The notes beneath the pieces were generated by a model that was given only the letters and a program-made list of their open reading frames with translations, did no database searches and was not told the DNA's origin. DNA of 60,000 nucleotides. It comes from Cryptomeria japonica. Taxonomy: Eukaryota > Streptophyta > Pinopsida > Cupressales > Cupressaceae. Location of the stretch: positions 19,244,547 to 19,304,546 of the forward strand of contig NC_081405.1 of the NCBI RefSeq assembly GCF_030272615.1. Direction: 5' to 3'. Each line of letters opens with the position of its first letter. The first letter of the stretch is position 1. Made by a program: the position numbers and the translations under genes. Below, in pieces: positions 32,747-43,442 of this stretch.

Positions 32747-34928
32747 TGTAATGTCCCCTTCTCAGTGAGGAGTAGTTCAGTGATCCATTAGCGTATTCCA
32801 GAGACCTGTAGGCTAACTGGAAGCATAAATTAGGGTTTCCTATTTTCTAGGAGGATTTTTCGCAGTTTTTAGAGATGTTCTGGTTGGAGTTTGGTAGAGT
32901 GAATCAAGGTTTCCTTCTGGGTTTTCTGTAAGCTTCGCAGTGGCAATGACATGCAATCAGTTCTAGGGAGTTTGCATAACTTACTATTTTTAGTGAGTCG
33001 ATGTCAGTTATCATGATTATTGGGATTTTCTGGGTTTTCCATGCTGAGCTACAAAGAACAGTCTTTCCGGAGTTGTTTTCAGGACTTACTATTTTTAGTA
33101 AGTGTTTTTTCAGGCAGTTCTATTTTTAGCAGTTCAGTGCAAAACTCCAACCCAGTTTAGTTTGACGGTCTTCAGCACTTCAAATTCATATTTCAATTTG
33201 GTACTTATCAATGTTTGTTTTGCAAGTGATTTTCTAAAGTTTAATACTTAATTATTGTTGTTGGACGACTTAGGAAAGGGAAGATACTTTTTATTTTAAA
33301 AATTATTAAGTCTCCTAAGTCAGGCGATATGGATGAAAAAGTGTTTAAGTTATAATGTTTTTTATGTGGCAAATTGTGGACCAAAGAGAAAAGTTGGAAC
33401 TTGGAGCCTAGGTAGGGGACTTCCAACTTGGGCGCCATATACTTCAGAAAAAAGATGAAATGAAAATCACCAAATGAGAGTGGGATGAAATGACATGTGA
33501 TTTGGGCATATTTGGTGAGCATTTGCATTTGAATTTTGCTGGGCAAAAGTTATAAATAAGTGATTTGAGCTCTCATTTGGTCATCCATGAAAATTTGTAT
33601 AACGAATTGTTGTCGGAATGGTACCAGATTTGTGCTTCGAAGTTGCGAGCTTCCTAGCCTATGTCAGTTTCGTGCTTGAGATATAGCACCTAGCTGTGGA
33701 GAGACTATTTCTCACTTAGAGGAATAGATAGAGCATATTGAGAATGGTTTGCATCAGTTGGTTTTCTGTTTTGTGTGTTTCCTGGTTGCTGGATGGCGTC
33801 ATGGCTGGAGCATATTTTCACTCATAAGTCTCTGTGTGGGCTCCTGCTGTTTTTGGGTTGTCTCTAAATGTTTCTATGCTTTTGGCAATGAGATTTGTAA
33901 GTTTTTAGCCCCTAGTTTTGAGTCTTCAATTTTATAATGCAAATCGTACCTTTCAGCTTAGACGTACTTCTTTGTGGTGTGCATGGGGAAGCGTGTTGTT
34001 GGTTTGAGGTCATGTTGATGCTGCCTTTCAGTTTGTATTTGGTCGCTTAAGGTATATTGTCAGTTTGGGTGTGTGGTGGGGTGATTTGAGTAAGTTTGAG
34101 TGATTTAGGAGCATTTTGGTGTGGATTGGTGTTGTTGGTTATGCATTTCCAGCCTGCTGTCTTATATATCAGATTTTCAAAAGTGGGATTTTGGGTGTGT
34201 TTTTGAGAGTGTGAGTTGAGTGGGTTGTTAGAGGATGTTTGGAGGTTTTGTTGCAGCTGTCAGTTCTTAATCAACACTTGGTTGTCAAATTCTATATTCA
34301 TTGTAATGCTAGTTAGTAGTACTAACAACAACATTTTGGCTTTTTGCTGTCCCATTGCATAAGTGGAAGAGGTTGGCCTAGCCGCCTATCTTAGATTAGT
34401 AATATTTCACAAATTCTGAAATCTTTGTAATGAATTGTAAAGTTGGTTAGTAGTACTAACAACCATCCTCTCGTATTTCTCATTTGTTTCCACTGCATAA
34501 GTGGAAGAGGCTGGCATAGCCACCTATCTTGATTTTGTAATACTATCCTCCTGCTACATAACCAGTTGAGTTGAGTGAATTTCATTTCTAATCCTCTCGC
34601 TGAATAAGTGGTTGAGTGATTACATTCTTCAGTTCTTTGGCTTGTCCTTTGTTGGTTTACCACCAAGTGATTGCATTGTTTTCAATATCCCGCTATATAA
34701 GTGGAAGGGGCTGGCTTGCCGCCCAAGTATTGTAATCAATTTCAGTTATTGGCATCTAACAATCTCCTCAACACTGTATGCTCTCACCCTCCCAGATTGG
34801 GCTCTCTGTGATCAGAAAGTGAAAGGGTTACTTCCCGTATTTCCTTTCTACGCAAGTTTGATTATTCTAACCTTAACAGGTGAATCTTGTTGTGTTGAAA
34901 TCAAAAAAAAATTAAGGGGAATATTTCA
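32747..34928 (+). repeat. 3' LTR of the chromovirus
   Basis: A 2182-bp LTR, TGTAATGTCCCC to ATATTTCA, uninterrupted, matching the 5' LTR segments. It carries three CTATTTTTAG sites (32984, 33089, 33120) and late repeats of the type CTGCATAAGTGGAAGAGG (about 34357, 34491, 34690). Confidence 0.95.
32984..33129 (+). promoter_or_regulatory. Cluster of three CTATTTTTAG (MEF2-type MADS) sites in the LTR
   Basis: CTATTTTTAG occurs at 32984-32993, 33089-33098 and 33120-33129. The second sits in the hairpin-like ACTTACTATTTTTAGTAAGT. It fits CTA(A/T)4TAG, the MEF2-type site known to be bound by MADS proteins including plant MIKC* complexes. Related LTRs carry it at 7762 and 7876 (partial copy) and at 41036, 41068 and 41182. 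A regulatory role is inference. Confidence 0.5.
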
Positions 34929-34933
34929 TCTTT
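34929..34933. repeat. Target site duplication TCTTT of the chromovirus (right)
   Basis: It follows CA at 34928 and matches 15608-15612. Confidence 0.92.
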
Positions 34934-36290
34934 TGCCTTATCTATGGTCTCATAAAAGAAACCCATTGGCATGCTGTCTCCATTGACCATATGGAGAACC
35001 TTGACCAAAGGTTTTGTCACCTAAAATATTGAAAACAAATTGTAAATTGTTACAAAATTAATCCCTAAAAAAGGCAAATAGATTAGTTTATATAAAGTTT
35101 ATGTTTGTATTTGTTACTTTGATTAACTTCTCTCCATTTTTTATGGAGTGATAAAAAATGGTTCCAACTTCTTGCAGTCTTCTCCCCTTGAACTTTTTTT
35201 GAAAAATGGAGACTCCAACCAAGCATTAGATACAAACATTTGCTTGAGATGAGGAATCGTGGCATTAATGCTTTGCAAAGTGAGGAAGTGGCTAGTAAAT
35301 CATGTCACTTTGGTCGCACAAGCTCCTTCCCATTTGTTTTCTTTTCATTAAAGAAAGGACCCAAGTATGGTTATAGATAAATTTGGGAACTTGTTTAACA
35401 TGTTTAACCAGACTTTTGACTCATCCGATCTTCCCATTGTCCTCAAACAACAAATCCAAGCAACATGCAGCACAAGGAGTACATGAAATATTAGCATGCC
35501 TCTCCATAATAAGTCTCTCCAAAGCTACATATGCAGCTGCATTGCTCATGATAATTTGGACTACATTCTCATTCCCAACCTCCTGGATCACCCCATCAAA
35601 TAGATTACACAAGTCTCAACATTTTTGACTTCATGCTAGTCATCTATAGACTTCAAGAACACCAACGTGCCATTAGAAGCCACTATAAAATTGAGAGTCC
35701 TATTTCGTCCATCCATCTGATAAGATGCTGCAGCCTTTTTTCCACCATAATTTATTTTGATTGTCAACCACTAGTGTATTTTTTGTGGGCTTCCTCTAGC
35801 AACGACCCACTCAATTCTCTAGCTATTGGAGTCTTAAATCCCTTCCCTGCGATTGCTAATGCAATATGGGTTGTATGCCACATTGAACGGTAAATTGTTA
35901 TAGTGCCAAAAGTTTGCTGTGGCTATTCTAGTTTCAAGGTGTTTTTCTTTATTCCAAGTCGTACCTTCAAGTTAGGGTTGTGTTCCTGGAAAGTTGTGTG
36001 GAACAAAGAAATTTGGTGATGATGAAGGGATCCAGCTAGAAGTAGAAATCAACCCTTAAAACTCTCACTAATAGATGAATGTGGTTGACAAAAGCTTGGA
36101 TTTGAGCCAACAAAGGAATATGTAGGTGTAGAACTAGATACATTTTGATTCATCACTATTGCTATTTCTTCCTTTGTCTTTTGCTTTTCCGTTTTCTTCA
36201 TATCATACTCAACAAGTAGGACATTCATCTCTTTAGACAATGCTAGGCACATCTTCACATTTTGTCTCGGAATTTTAGCAAAGTGGTATT
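34934..36290 (-). pseudogene. hAT transposase copy 1, central and N-terminal part
   Basis: On the minus strand 35612-35421 encodes VVQIIMSNAAAYVALERLIM and CTPCAACCLDLLFEDNGKIG, the conserved DUF659-type core of hAT transposases (consensus NVVQVVTDNASNYVAAGKLL and TPCAAHCLDLMLEDIGK). The usual D and H of these motifs are replaced by S and C. Segment 36258-36049 (LSKEMNVLLVEYDMKKTEK) matches the post-BED region of copy 2. The chain continues across the chromovirus into 15607-14771. Stops and missing residues make it inactive. Confidence 0.82.
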
Positions 36291-36296
36291 TTAATC

Positions 36297-36706
36297 TGTT
36301 AAGAGTTATCTTGTATTAGCTAATAATTATTTATTTAATTATTAGTCTATTATACTCTACGCTTAAGCTAAACTTAGGCATTTAATAATATGGTAGGTAT
36401 TCTAATTATTAAATACACTTTATCCCTTTAGGGCTTCTTTAGGGTTGTACATCTTTAGGGTTGCATATTCTCCTTTTATAAGGATTGTATTGTATTTTTC
36501 TATTCTATTCCCTCTCTGAATGATAATCTTTTTCTTTAGAGCCATTATTGTGTTTTTGTCTCCAATCTTCTCGTGACATATATTTTGCTTGCAGGTGCTC
36601 TTGGGATCTTTGAAGTTGTATTTTCTCAACTTCTTCATAATCTTTAAATTCCACCTGCCATAGATTGCTTGCATTCAGTACAAGTGACATGGTCCTTGTA
36701 GTTCAT
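36297..36706 (+). mobile_element. Small LTR-like insertion in hAT copy 1
   Basis: Alignment with copy 2 is broken between about 36296 and 36707. The inserted block starts TGTTAAGAGTTATC and ends TAGTTCA, with a TATA-like TTTTATAAGG near 36474. No target duplication was confirmed. A solo LTR or miniature LTR element is the likeliest reading. Confidence 0.4.
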
Positions 36707-36719
36707 GGTATCCAATACT

Positions 36720-37325
36720 TCCATGCAAGATATTTTTTACCATTCATTTGTGTTGAACTTGAAGTTGCCATTGTTGTTTTAACATGGATAAAACAAACCA
36801 ATAAGAAGAAAAATGATAAGTATTCATTTGAAATAAATATAACCAAAAACAAGCAAGGAGATAAGGAATGAAGGGAAATGGAAGAAATTTCGATAGTATT
36901 TCCCCAAATTTATCATTTAGAAAAAAAAAAAATTCAAATCATGAAAACGAAAAAAAGGAAAATAATAATTATTTGTTTGATGATTTGATCTACTTTCGAT
37001 CCCAAAAACTTGTCTTCTCTCGTTTCCTTTCTAGGTTGTTGTTTGGCTGGGTTGAATGGATGAAAAAGAGCTAAAAAAATAAATTAAGTTTTTTGGCTTT
37101 AAAATGTGGTTGAGTGCAGCTGGCAAGAATTTTTGAGTCCAAGCCCAGGACTCGTGAGTTCAAGCTTGGGACTAGATGATTTTTTCCCTAGACTCTGCCT
37201 AGTACTTGGCTAGACTTGTCAAGACTCGGTTCGCAAGCTTGGTTGGCTCTTTGCGGCCACTAGGCAAACTCGCAAGTTTGGCAAGTTTTGCTGACTACTC
37301 TGCGAGTCTGCAAACTAAGCTTTTG
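36720..37325. other. Right flank of hAT copy 1 with ACTCG/CGAGT motifs
   Basis: No gene. From about 37120 to 37320 there are many ACTCG, ACTTGTC and CGAGT motifs, resembling the subterminal sequence of copy 2, so this is probably the 5' terminal region of copy 1. Confidence 0.5.
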
Positions 37326-37330
37326 TACAT

Positions 37331-37450
37331 AGATCCTTAGGTCTTCATAAAGGGCCTCCATCTCGGCCTCATTATGTGTACCTTGTTTGAGCTTCTTGGA
37401 TAAAGCCCAAACGAGGATTCCTGCCTCATCTCTGATAATGCAGCAGACAG
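37331..37450 (-). pseudogene. RNase H (RVT_3-type) fragment
   Basis: The minus strand encodes IIRDEAGILVWALSKKL followed by GTHNEAEMEALYEDLR, matching the plant RVT_3 RNase H consensus in which a glycine-rich RD-x-G motif is followed by N-x-A-E-x-x-A-L. It is a 40-codon relic of a LINE or related element between the two hAT copies. Confidence 0.7.
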
Positions 37451-37886
37451 CCTATGCTAGATGCCCTATAAAATTTAAGTTATAGTGTTCCTCTTGGAGG
37501 GGCCATACATATATCTATTATTAATAATTATTAAACTAATAAATATTGTATATTATTATAATCATAGTTGGACTACTCGTGACTCGGCTTGACTCGCCAA
37601 GCCCCTGGCAAAAAAAACTCGGGAAAAACTTGGAAAAACTCGGCAACTTAAAAACACGCTTAAATTTAATAAAAAATGCATTTTTTTGCAAAATTTAATG
37701 AAAAGATGCATCCAATGAGTCAATAAATGATAACACAAAAGAAACAAGCTGATTCTAGATATATTTAAATGCACAGTGTCTACAAAATCGCATCCTCATG
37801 AGGAATACTGATGGCTGGAAGCCTGAACGCAATATAGTAAATAGTTTTTGTAAAACCAAAAGTAAATACATCATTACAAAGTACAA

Positions 37887-39350
37887 TTACAACTTCCTCT
37901 TCCCAACTCTAGCAAAAACTTGGGGAGAGGTAGAACTAGAGGGTCTAGTCGTATAAGTTTGCTGTGGGCGTGACTGTGCCTCCTCGCTCGGTATGTCTGG
38001 CTCATCCTCCATCCTGGATGAAGCTATGTCTCCACCTGCTTCTGGCACTGGCAATGAATCCTCATCCTCATCCTCTTCCTCCTCAATGTCATCCAGCGTG
38101 AAACCAAATCCACCCCCCTCCTCTATAGCCTGCCTCTCCAAATCAGTGATGTCAGTGTCGGAAAACAATGGAGGCTGCTCCTGTGATGTCCAATCATTGT
38201 AAGGATCTATATCATCCAAGTCAATTGGACCACCTTCTAGTTCCTCTACCTTCCTTACGTGCAATCGAAGATTATATTGCATGAAGACAAGGTCATTGAG
38301 CTGTTTCTGCGCTAACTTGCTCCTCTTCTTCGTGTGGATTGCTTCAAACAAGCTCCAATTGCGCTCACAATTGGATGAACTGCAAGGCTGACATAAGACT
38401 CTGAGGGCAAATTTTTTGAGATGTGGGGTGTTTCCACCCCAATTTTGCCACCAAGCATTTGCAAAATAAATAAAATGGAAAAGTTAGAAAGCAAAGAGAA
38501 AAGAGAAAACATAATTTATCAATCATTTCAGATCCCAAAATCCAAATGGCAAATGTTATACCTGGGGTTTGAGTGGTTCTTCCTCTCCTAGCCAGCTCTG
38601 AAGAGAATAGCTTACCCCTTCCTTCCTCATAATTTTGGAGCTCACTCACAATGACATCTCTCTCCTCAACATCGGGTACCATCCTCTCAATGCATATACT
38701 GAGGCCCTCCATGACCTCTCCATTTGGATCTGAGTAAGAACCCCCGAACCGAAAGCGAGGGTTGAGGAAGTACCTTGCTGCATGAATGAGTTGGTGGAGC
38801 TGATTGTTCCACCTCCTATCAAAAATTTCCCAAATGGGATCAAATTTGAGTCTATCCCCGTTGTAGTAATTTTTGATAGACTCCTTGGCCCTATCCATGG
38901 CCTCATAAAGATATCCCATTGGGGTTTTATCCCCATCTACCAAGCAAAGAACTCGAACCAAGGGCTCTGACACCTACAATTGAAAAATACAAATTACAAA
39001 TAGATTAAATAATGAAGTTACAAATTAGTAATGAGAGACTTGAATCAAGAATAATTAAAATTAAAAAATGAAAGTTTTGAAGTAACAACCTTCATAATCT
39101 CTACAACCCTTTGTGCAAATTGGTTGTCGAAGACTATGCATGCGACAGGCTCTCCTTTAGGCTTCTTTGAATAAGGTGAGTTAAGCCATTCTCCACTCAC
39201 ATTTGTTTCAAAGAAGTCAATGCAGCAAGAAGGCTTTGCAACGTCAAGAAAATTGTTGCAAACCTTGTGACACTAGCTCTCACCAAATCTTTTCCTTAGG
39301 TGTGCTGTCTCATCAAATTTAGGACCCAAGGGTGATTGTAAATATATTTG
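37887..39350 (-). pseudogene. hAT transposase copy 2, C-terminal half
   Basis: Minus-strand order: KPSCCIDFFETNVSGEWLNS and VACIVFDNQFAQRVVEIMK (about 39240-39090), an intron-like gap, MSEPLVRVLCLVDGDKTPMG (38973), DRRWNNQLHQLIHAARYFLNP (about 38800), then a break near 38560-38440, and the dimerisation hallmark NTPHLKKFALRVLCQPCSSS with NCERNWSLFEAIHTKKRSKL (about 38430-38320). An acidic low-complexity tail with DDIDPYNDW and an Asp/Glu run ends at 37887. The hallmark residues are well kept, better than in copy 1, so the copy may be fairly recent. Whether splicing rescues the apparent breaks cannot be judged here. Confidence 0.85.
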
Positions 39351-39355
39351 GTGAT
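39351..39355. repeat. Target site duplication GTGAT (left)
   Basis: GTGAT precedes TGTAATATCCCC at 39356 and recurs at 41415-41419. Confidence 0.93.
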
Positions 39356-41414
39356 TGTAATATCCCCAATAATTTATATTTTTATTTTTGCAATAAGATT
39401 TACAAAGCAAACACAGTAAGCCGTTAAGGTTAGAGAAATGATCTTGAATAACTGAAAGGAACCCTTCCCACCTTTTGTTAACCGAGAGTCCAATCTAGGA
39501 GGGTGAGAGCATACGGTGTTCCGGGGATCGTTAGCACCATAAACCAACTGAAAAGATGAATACAATAATGGGCGGCAAGCCAACCCCTTCCGCTTATTCA
39601 ACGGGTAAACTAGAAACTTGGCGGTAAACCAACCAAGAGAACAATTCACCAAGACACAAATCACTCAACCGCAATGTTTCAGCGGGAGGATTGAATCACA
39701 CAAAAGCTCATCTCCATCGCTTGTTCAGCGGGAGGACCATTACAATCATAAAGTCACTCAACCACTTATTCAGTGGGAGGATTGAACTTCATAACTGAAT
39801 TACAGAACAAGGCGGCGGCTAAGCCAACCTCTTCCACTTATGCAGTGGGCAAAGCAACCTCCAGAAATGGTTAGTAGTACTACTACTTAACCTTACAATT
39901 TAGAAAGAGAAGATTAGAGATGATATCCAATGCAGATTACAGCAAGAAACAACTAACAAAATAACTCAAATCATGCTACTGCTGCTGTACCAAAAATCTG
40001 AAGTCAAACAAGCATAACTAGTCTCAACCGGCAACACCAAAATGATCATAACTCACTCAAATGAAGTCGGAAACACACCAAATCAAATGCGAATGAAATA
40101 TATAACCTGGACGAGGAAACATGAACACAAAACCTGCAGTCCAGTCGCCTCAAAACAGCAGCACACATCCCAATGCACCCCTAGAATGGTACGACCCAGC
40201 TGAAAGGTACGATTTGCAACTAAAAATCCAATTCTTCAAATCAACGGCTATAAAATTGCAGACTATATCGCCTCCATGCCATGTTTTGATAGAGCCAATA
40301 CCTTGAATGAAGGATTCACTTGGTCAAGAGGTATGAGAAAAATATGGTTTCAGCAATTCCATGACCAGCAGCAAGAAAATACTCCAAAATCCACACAAAA
40401 CACTCCACACTCAGCAAAAAGCTCTCTAACAGCATTGGAAATACAAGAACACGGCTAGGTACTATCTTCCAAGTACGAAACTGAGACTTAGCTAGGAAGC
40501 CACACTTCGAAGCTCAGATTTTCAATCGCCAAACCGGCAGCATAACAATGCAATTTCATAAGATAACCAAAATGGGAGGCCAAGCACCTATATTTATAGT
40601 TTTTTCCCTTTGAAATTCAAATGTAAATGCTCCCAAATTCACCTCTTCAATTTGCATTTCATTTCACTATCACATGGCATCCAAATGATAATTCATTTCA
40701 TTTCCCAAGGTGGGCGCCCAAGTTGCATTTTAACCAATAATCAAGCAAGTTTGAACTTGCCTAAGTCTCCAACAATAACTTAACGCATTCTTCAAATTTC
40801 AACGCCTAACTTAGGAAAATATAACATTGATATTAGATATAAATATGTCTTTTCCTAAGTCGCCCAATATATACTTAATCAATAATTAAATAATTAAATA
40901 TTAAACCTTAGGATAAGGAAATAATATTTAATTAAATCACTTATGACTCCAATATTGATTATTAACAAAATCCAGGATGAAGTTGAGCAATGAAGACCAC
41001 TGAACTACTACAAGAACGGGACCCTGTCCAAACTGCTAAAAATAGAATTGCTCAATACTGCCACTTACTAAAAATAGTAAGTCATGGAATACTCCTCCGA
41101 AAAACATGATCTTTGCACCCGAAGAAAGAGATTGGAAAGCTTGGTAAGATAGCATCATCCAAACAACCAAACGCTAACTTACTAAAAATAGGAAGTTCTC
41201 ACTTCACCAAAAAATCAAATGCATGTTATGCCACCTTGGAGCTCATGAAAAACCCAGAAGGAAACCATAGACAGAACCGAAGAATTCCCTCCTGGTAAAC
41301 CCTAAAAAGCTCGAGCAGTTGGAAACCCTAATTCTCCTTTCCAAATAGCCTACAGGTCTCCGGAATAGGCCAACGGACCACTGAACTAATCACTGCGGAG
41401 AAGGGGACATTACA
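39356..41414 (-). repeat. Solo LTR of the chromovirus family
   Basis: A 2059-bp block with perfect GTGAT duplications. On the minus strand it starts TGTAATGTCCCC and follows the chromovirus LTR (CTAAAAATAG sites, the ACTTACTA hairpin, the tail with CCGCTTATTCAACGGG-type repeats) and ends GGGGATATTACA. No interior sequence is present, so recombination between two LTRs has removed it. Confidence 0.93.
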
Positions 41415-41419
41415 GTGAT
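41415..41419. repeat. Target site duplication GTGAT (right)
   Basis: It follows CA at 41414 and matches 39351-39355. Confidence 0.93.
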
Positions 41420-41990
41420 CCTCCTTGCATCTTCCACAATTGGAGTGGCCCACTCAAGTTTTCCTATGTCCTCCAAAAGAAGGTCAAGGATCTGCTGCAC
41501 AAGGTGTCCAAAAAAGAGTGGGGTGCCTCTCTTGGAGGATTCTTCTTGCAAAACAAGAATTTATTCTTAAGAATTATGCAACCAAGTAAAACAAAGCCAC
41601 AACAAATGAAAATATTGCTAATGCCTAAAGGTGATAATTTAAAAGGATTTTACCTGCTAACACATATGCTGTTGCATTATCTGTGATGATTTGCACCACA
41701 TTCTCTACCCCCACCTCCATGACGACATGCTCCAACATTCCAGCCAATGTTTCTGCATTTTTTACCTTGCTGGAGGCATCAACAGATTTCAAGAACACTA
41801 CATTGTCCTTGCAAGCAACCAAAAAATTGATGATGGTGCGGTTCTAGCCATCTATCCACCCATCAGAAAGAATGGTGCAACCATAATTTGCCCATTCAAT
41901 TTTTTGATCCTCCATCACTTCTCTTGCCCTAGCAACTGCATTTGTGAGCAACCTATAAGAGCAAAGTGAAATTAGGTCTTAGTACACAAT
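41415..41990 (-). pseudogene. hAT transposase copy 2, DUF659 core
   Basis: Minus-strand codons give VACKDNVVFLKSVDASSKVK and EVGVENVVQIITDNATAYVL, the DUF659 transposase core, including the conserved TDNA that copy 1 has lost. After an intron-like or deleted section it connects to the C-terminal half beyond the solo LTR. Segment 41820-41970 (ATVNFLD-like, WxxxRxRTIINFLV region) precedes it. Confidence 0.8.
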
Positions 41991-42012
41991 TTTGATTTAA
42001 TAAACAAGAAAT

Positions 42013-42786
42013 CTAAAAAATAATTAAAAATGAAATCAAGTGGACTATGTAGTAATTTACTAACCTCCCACTCAAATCCTTGCGAGAAGGGGCCTTGTAC
42101 CCCTTTCCTGAAACTGTCATAGCAGTCACCAAATTCAGCCAATAAGGATTGTCCGCCACATTGAATGGAATGTACCAAAAATCAGCTGTTGCAATGTCGG
42201 TTTTCTCATGTACCTCCTTATTCCATCTAGTGGCCTCTAATGATGATTGTGCTCCAGGTGTGTTCCTGGGCACAAAATAATCACCTATGGACCCTGATCG
42301 TGATGATGGAAGTGGAACAGTGCCAGGTACTCTACTAGAGGAAACAGAAGTGATGGGTGAGGTGGTGGTGGGTTTGCGGATATGTGGGCCACACCGAGAG
42401 CCCACTATGCCTTCAAGTGCTTCTTGTTCCTCTTCAATGTCAATAGAAACACCTTGAGATTTAGCTATGGCTGATCTCATGGCTAGCTTTGCCCTCTCTC
42501 TTTGCAATTTCTTCTCTTCCCCAACTACAAGTAGGGCATTCATTTGTCTTTTTATTTCTTCATTGGTCCCAGGGCATGCTCTAGCATCATGCCTGTCTAT
42601 TCCTGCAAGGTAGTATTTGAGGCGGTTGATGCCTCCATGAAGTATTTTCTCACACTTTATGCATATAACTGACCCAGGATCGGGTCCCTCATAAGCATAC
42701 CTCCATGCCCCATCTCTAGCACCTCTAAGACGGGTGCCTATATATCCAGATGGGTATGGATCTAGTGGCCATTGGTCCCTTGCCAT
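42013..42786 (-). pseudogene. hAT transposase copy 2, BED-type N-terminus
   Basis: A 257-codon frame begins with methionine at 42786. CIKCEKILHGGINRLKYYLA with GIDRHDARAC forms a BED-type zinc finger (Cys-x2-Cys, then His and a distal His/Cys), the DNA-binding domain of hAT transposases. A basic helix (EEKKLQRERAKLAMRSAIAK) and a Ser/Pro-rich linker follow, then IATADFWYIPFNVADNPYWL with NLVTAMTVSGKGYKAPSRKDL, the start of the DUF659 region. The end at 42013 fits an exon boundary (SGRLV-NYY). It is probably the first coding exon; the start is chosen because MARDQWPLDPYP is followed by a typical BED spacing. Confidence 0.82.
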
Positions 42787-43442
42787 GATTATTGCTTACT
42801 TAACCTACACATACAAAGTGAATTTTTTTTTTAACATTTTAGTTAAACAATTTAGCAAACTATCTACATTAGTTTAAATAAATTTAGACATCGTTCAAAG
42901 TTTAAAAAAATAAAATTAGTAGGGTTTGAATTTTTTTTGGAAACTAGATTCTTCAAAAAAATTGTGAAAATTCAACAAAACTTGTCAAATCTAGTGTTAA
43001 ATCTTGTGCAAATAACTTAGAAGGGATTTAGACTACCTAGGAATCATTTCTAATCCATCTAAATGCAACAAAAAATAAACAAATTGTTTTAAAAAAGCAT
43101 AGAAAAAAAATAAAAAAACTAACTTGGGAATCTGATTTTCCCTTCAAATCCACTTGGAATCACCTTGCAAGTCACTCCAAATCACCTTGCAAGTCACTCA
43201 AAGTCAACTTCCCCCTTCTCAGCCCAAAACCCAATCAAAAAACACAAAATGCATTCTCTTTCTGCTGTTTTCGGCTATGAGGAAACAGGCGGGCGAGTTT
43301 TTAACTCGGGACTCGCCGAGTTTTTGCCAAAAACTCGCCAAAAACTCGGTGAGTTTTTGGGGCGAGTAGAAGTCAAATCTACTCACCTGGCCCAAAAACT
43401 CGCGGCGAGTTTTTGCTACTCACCGAGTAGTCCATCTATGAT
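42787..43442. other. 5' flank and terminal region of hAT copy 2
   Basis: AT-rich leader up to about 43260, then the subterminal block 43280-43442 with more than eight ACTCG/CGAGT motifs ending in the terminal repeat. No gene. Confidence 0.7.

Larger units (their letters stand above)
15613..34928 (+). mobile_element. Ty3/gypsy chromovirus (Tekay/Del-like), nested by further insertions
   Basis: Complete element bounded by TCTTT duplications, LTR termini TGTAATG...ATATTTCA, a tRNA-iMet primer site after the 5' LTR and a purine-rich tract before the 3' LTR. Pol order is protease, reverse transcriptase, RNase H, integrase, chromodomain, which defines a chromovirus; clade assignment is tentative. 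Frames carry many stops and frameshifts. Insertions at about 15834-16890, 17755-20436 and 25727-32433 expand it to 19.3 kb; without them the interior is about 4.8 kb, normal for the group. Confidence 0.93.
14771..37320 (-). mobile_element. hAT DNA transposon copy 1, split by a 19.3-kb gypsy insertion
   Basis: The C-terminal part of a hAT transposase (14771-15607) and its central and N-terminal parts (34934 to about 36290, more beyond 36710) lie on the minus strand on either side of the chromovirus 15613-34928. The two halves join into the same order as the adjacent hAT copy 2. The right edge at about 37100-37320 is rich in ACTCG/CGAGT motifs resembling the ends of copy 2. The exact terminal repeats were not resolved. 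Confidence 0.75.
37563..43442 (-). mobile_element. hAT DNA transposon copy 2 with solo LTR insertion
   Basis: Ends are inverted: CATAGTTGGACTACTCG at 37563 on the plus strand and CATAGATGGACTACTCG on the minus strand ending at 43442. The similarity extends a few bases outward (AATCATAG), so the outer limit and the expected 8-bp duplication are uncertain. Subterminal regions are dense in ACTCG/CGAGT, as expected of transposase-binding repeats. It encodes a BED-DUF659-dimerisation transposase on the minus strand with introns and breaks, and contains the solo gypsy LTR 39356-41414. Confidence 0.85.

Noticed and set aside
36420-36690. Minus-strand frames of 61-84 codons in hAT copy 1
   Set aside because: They lie in the small LTR-like insertion and resemble no transposase segment of copy 2.
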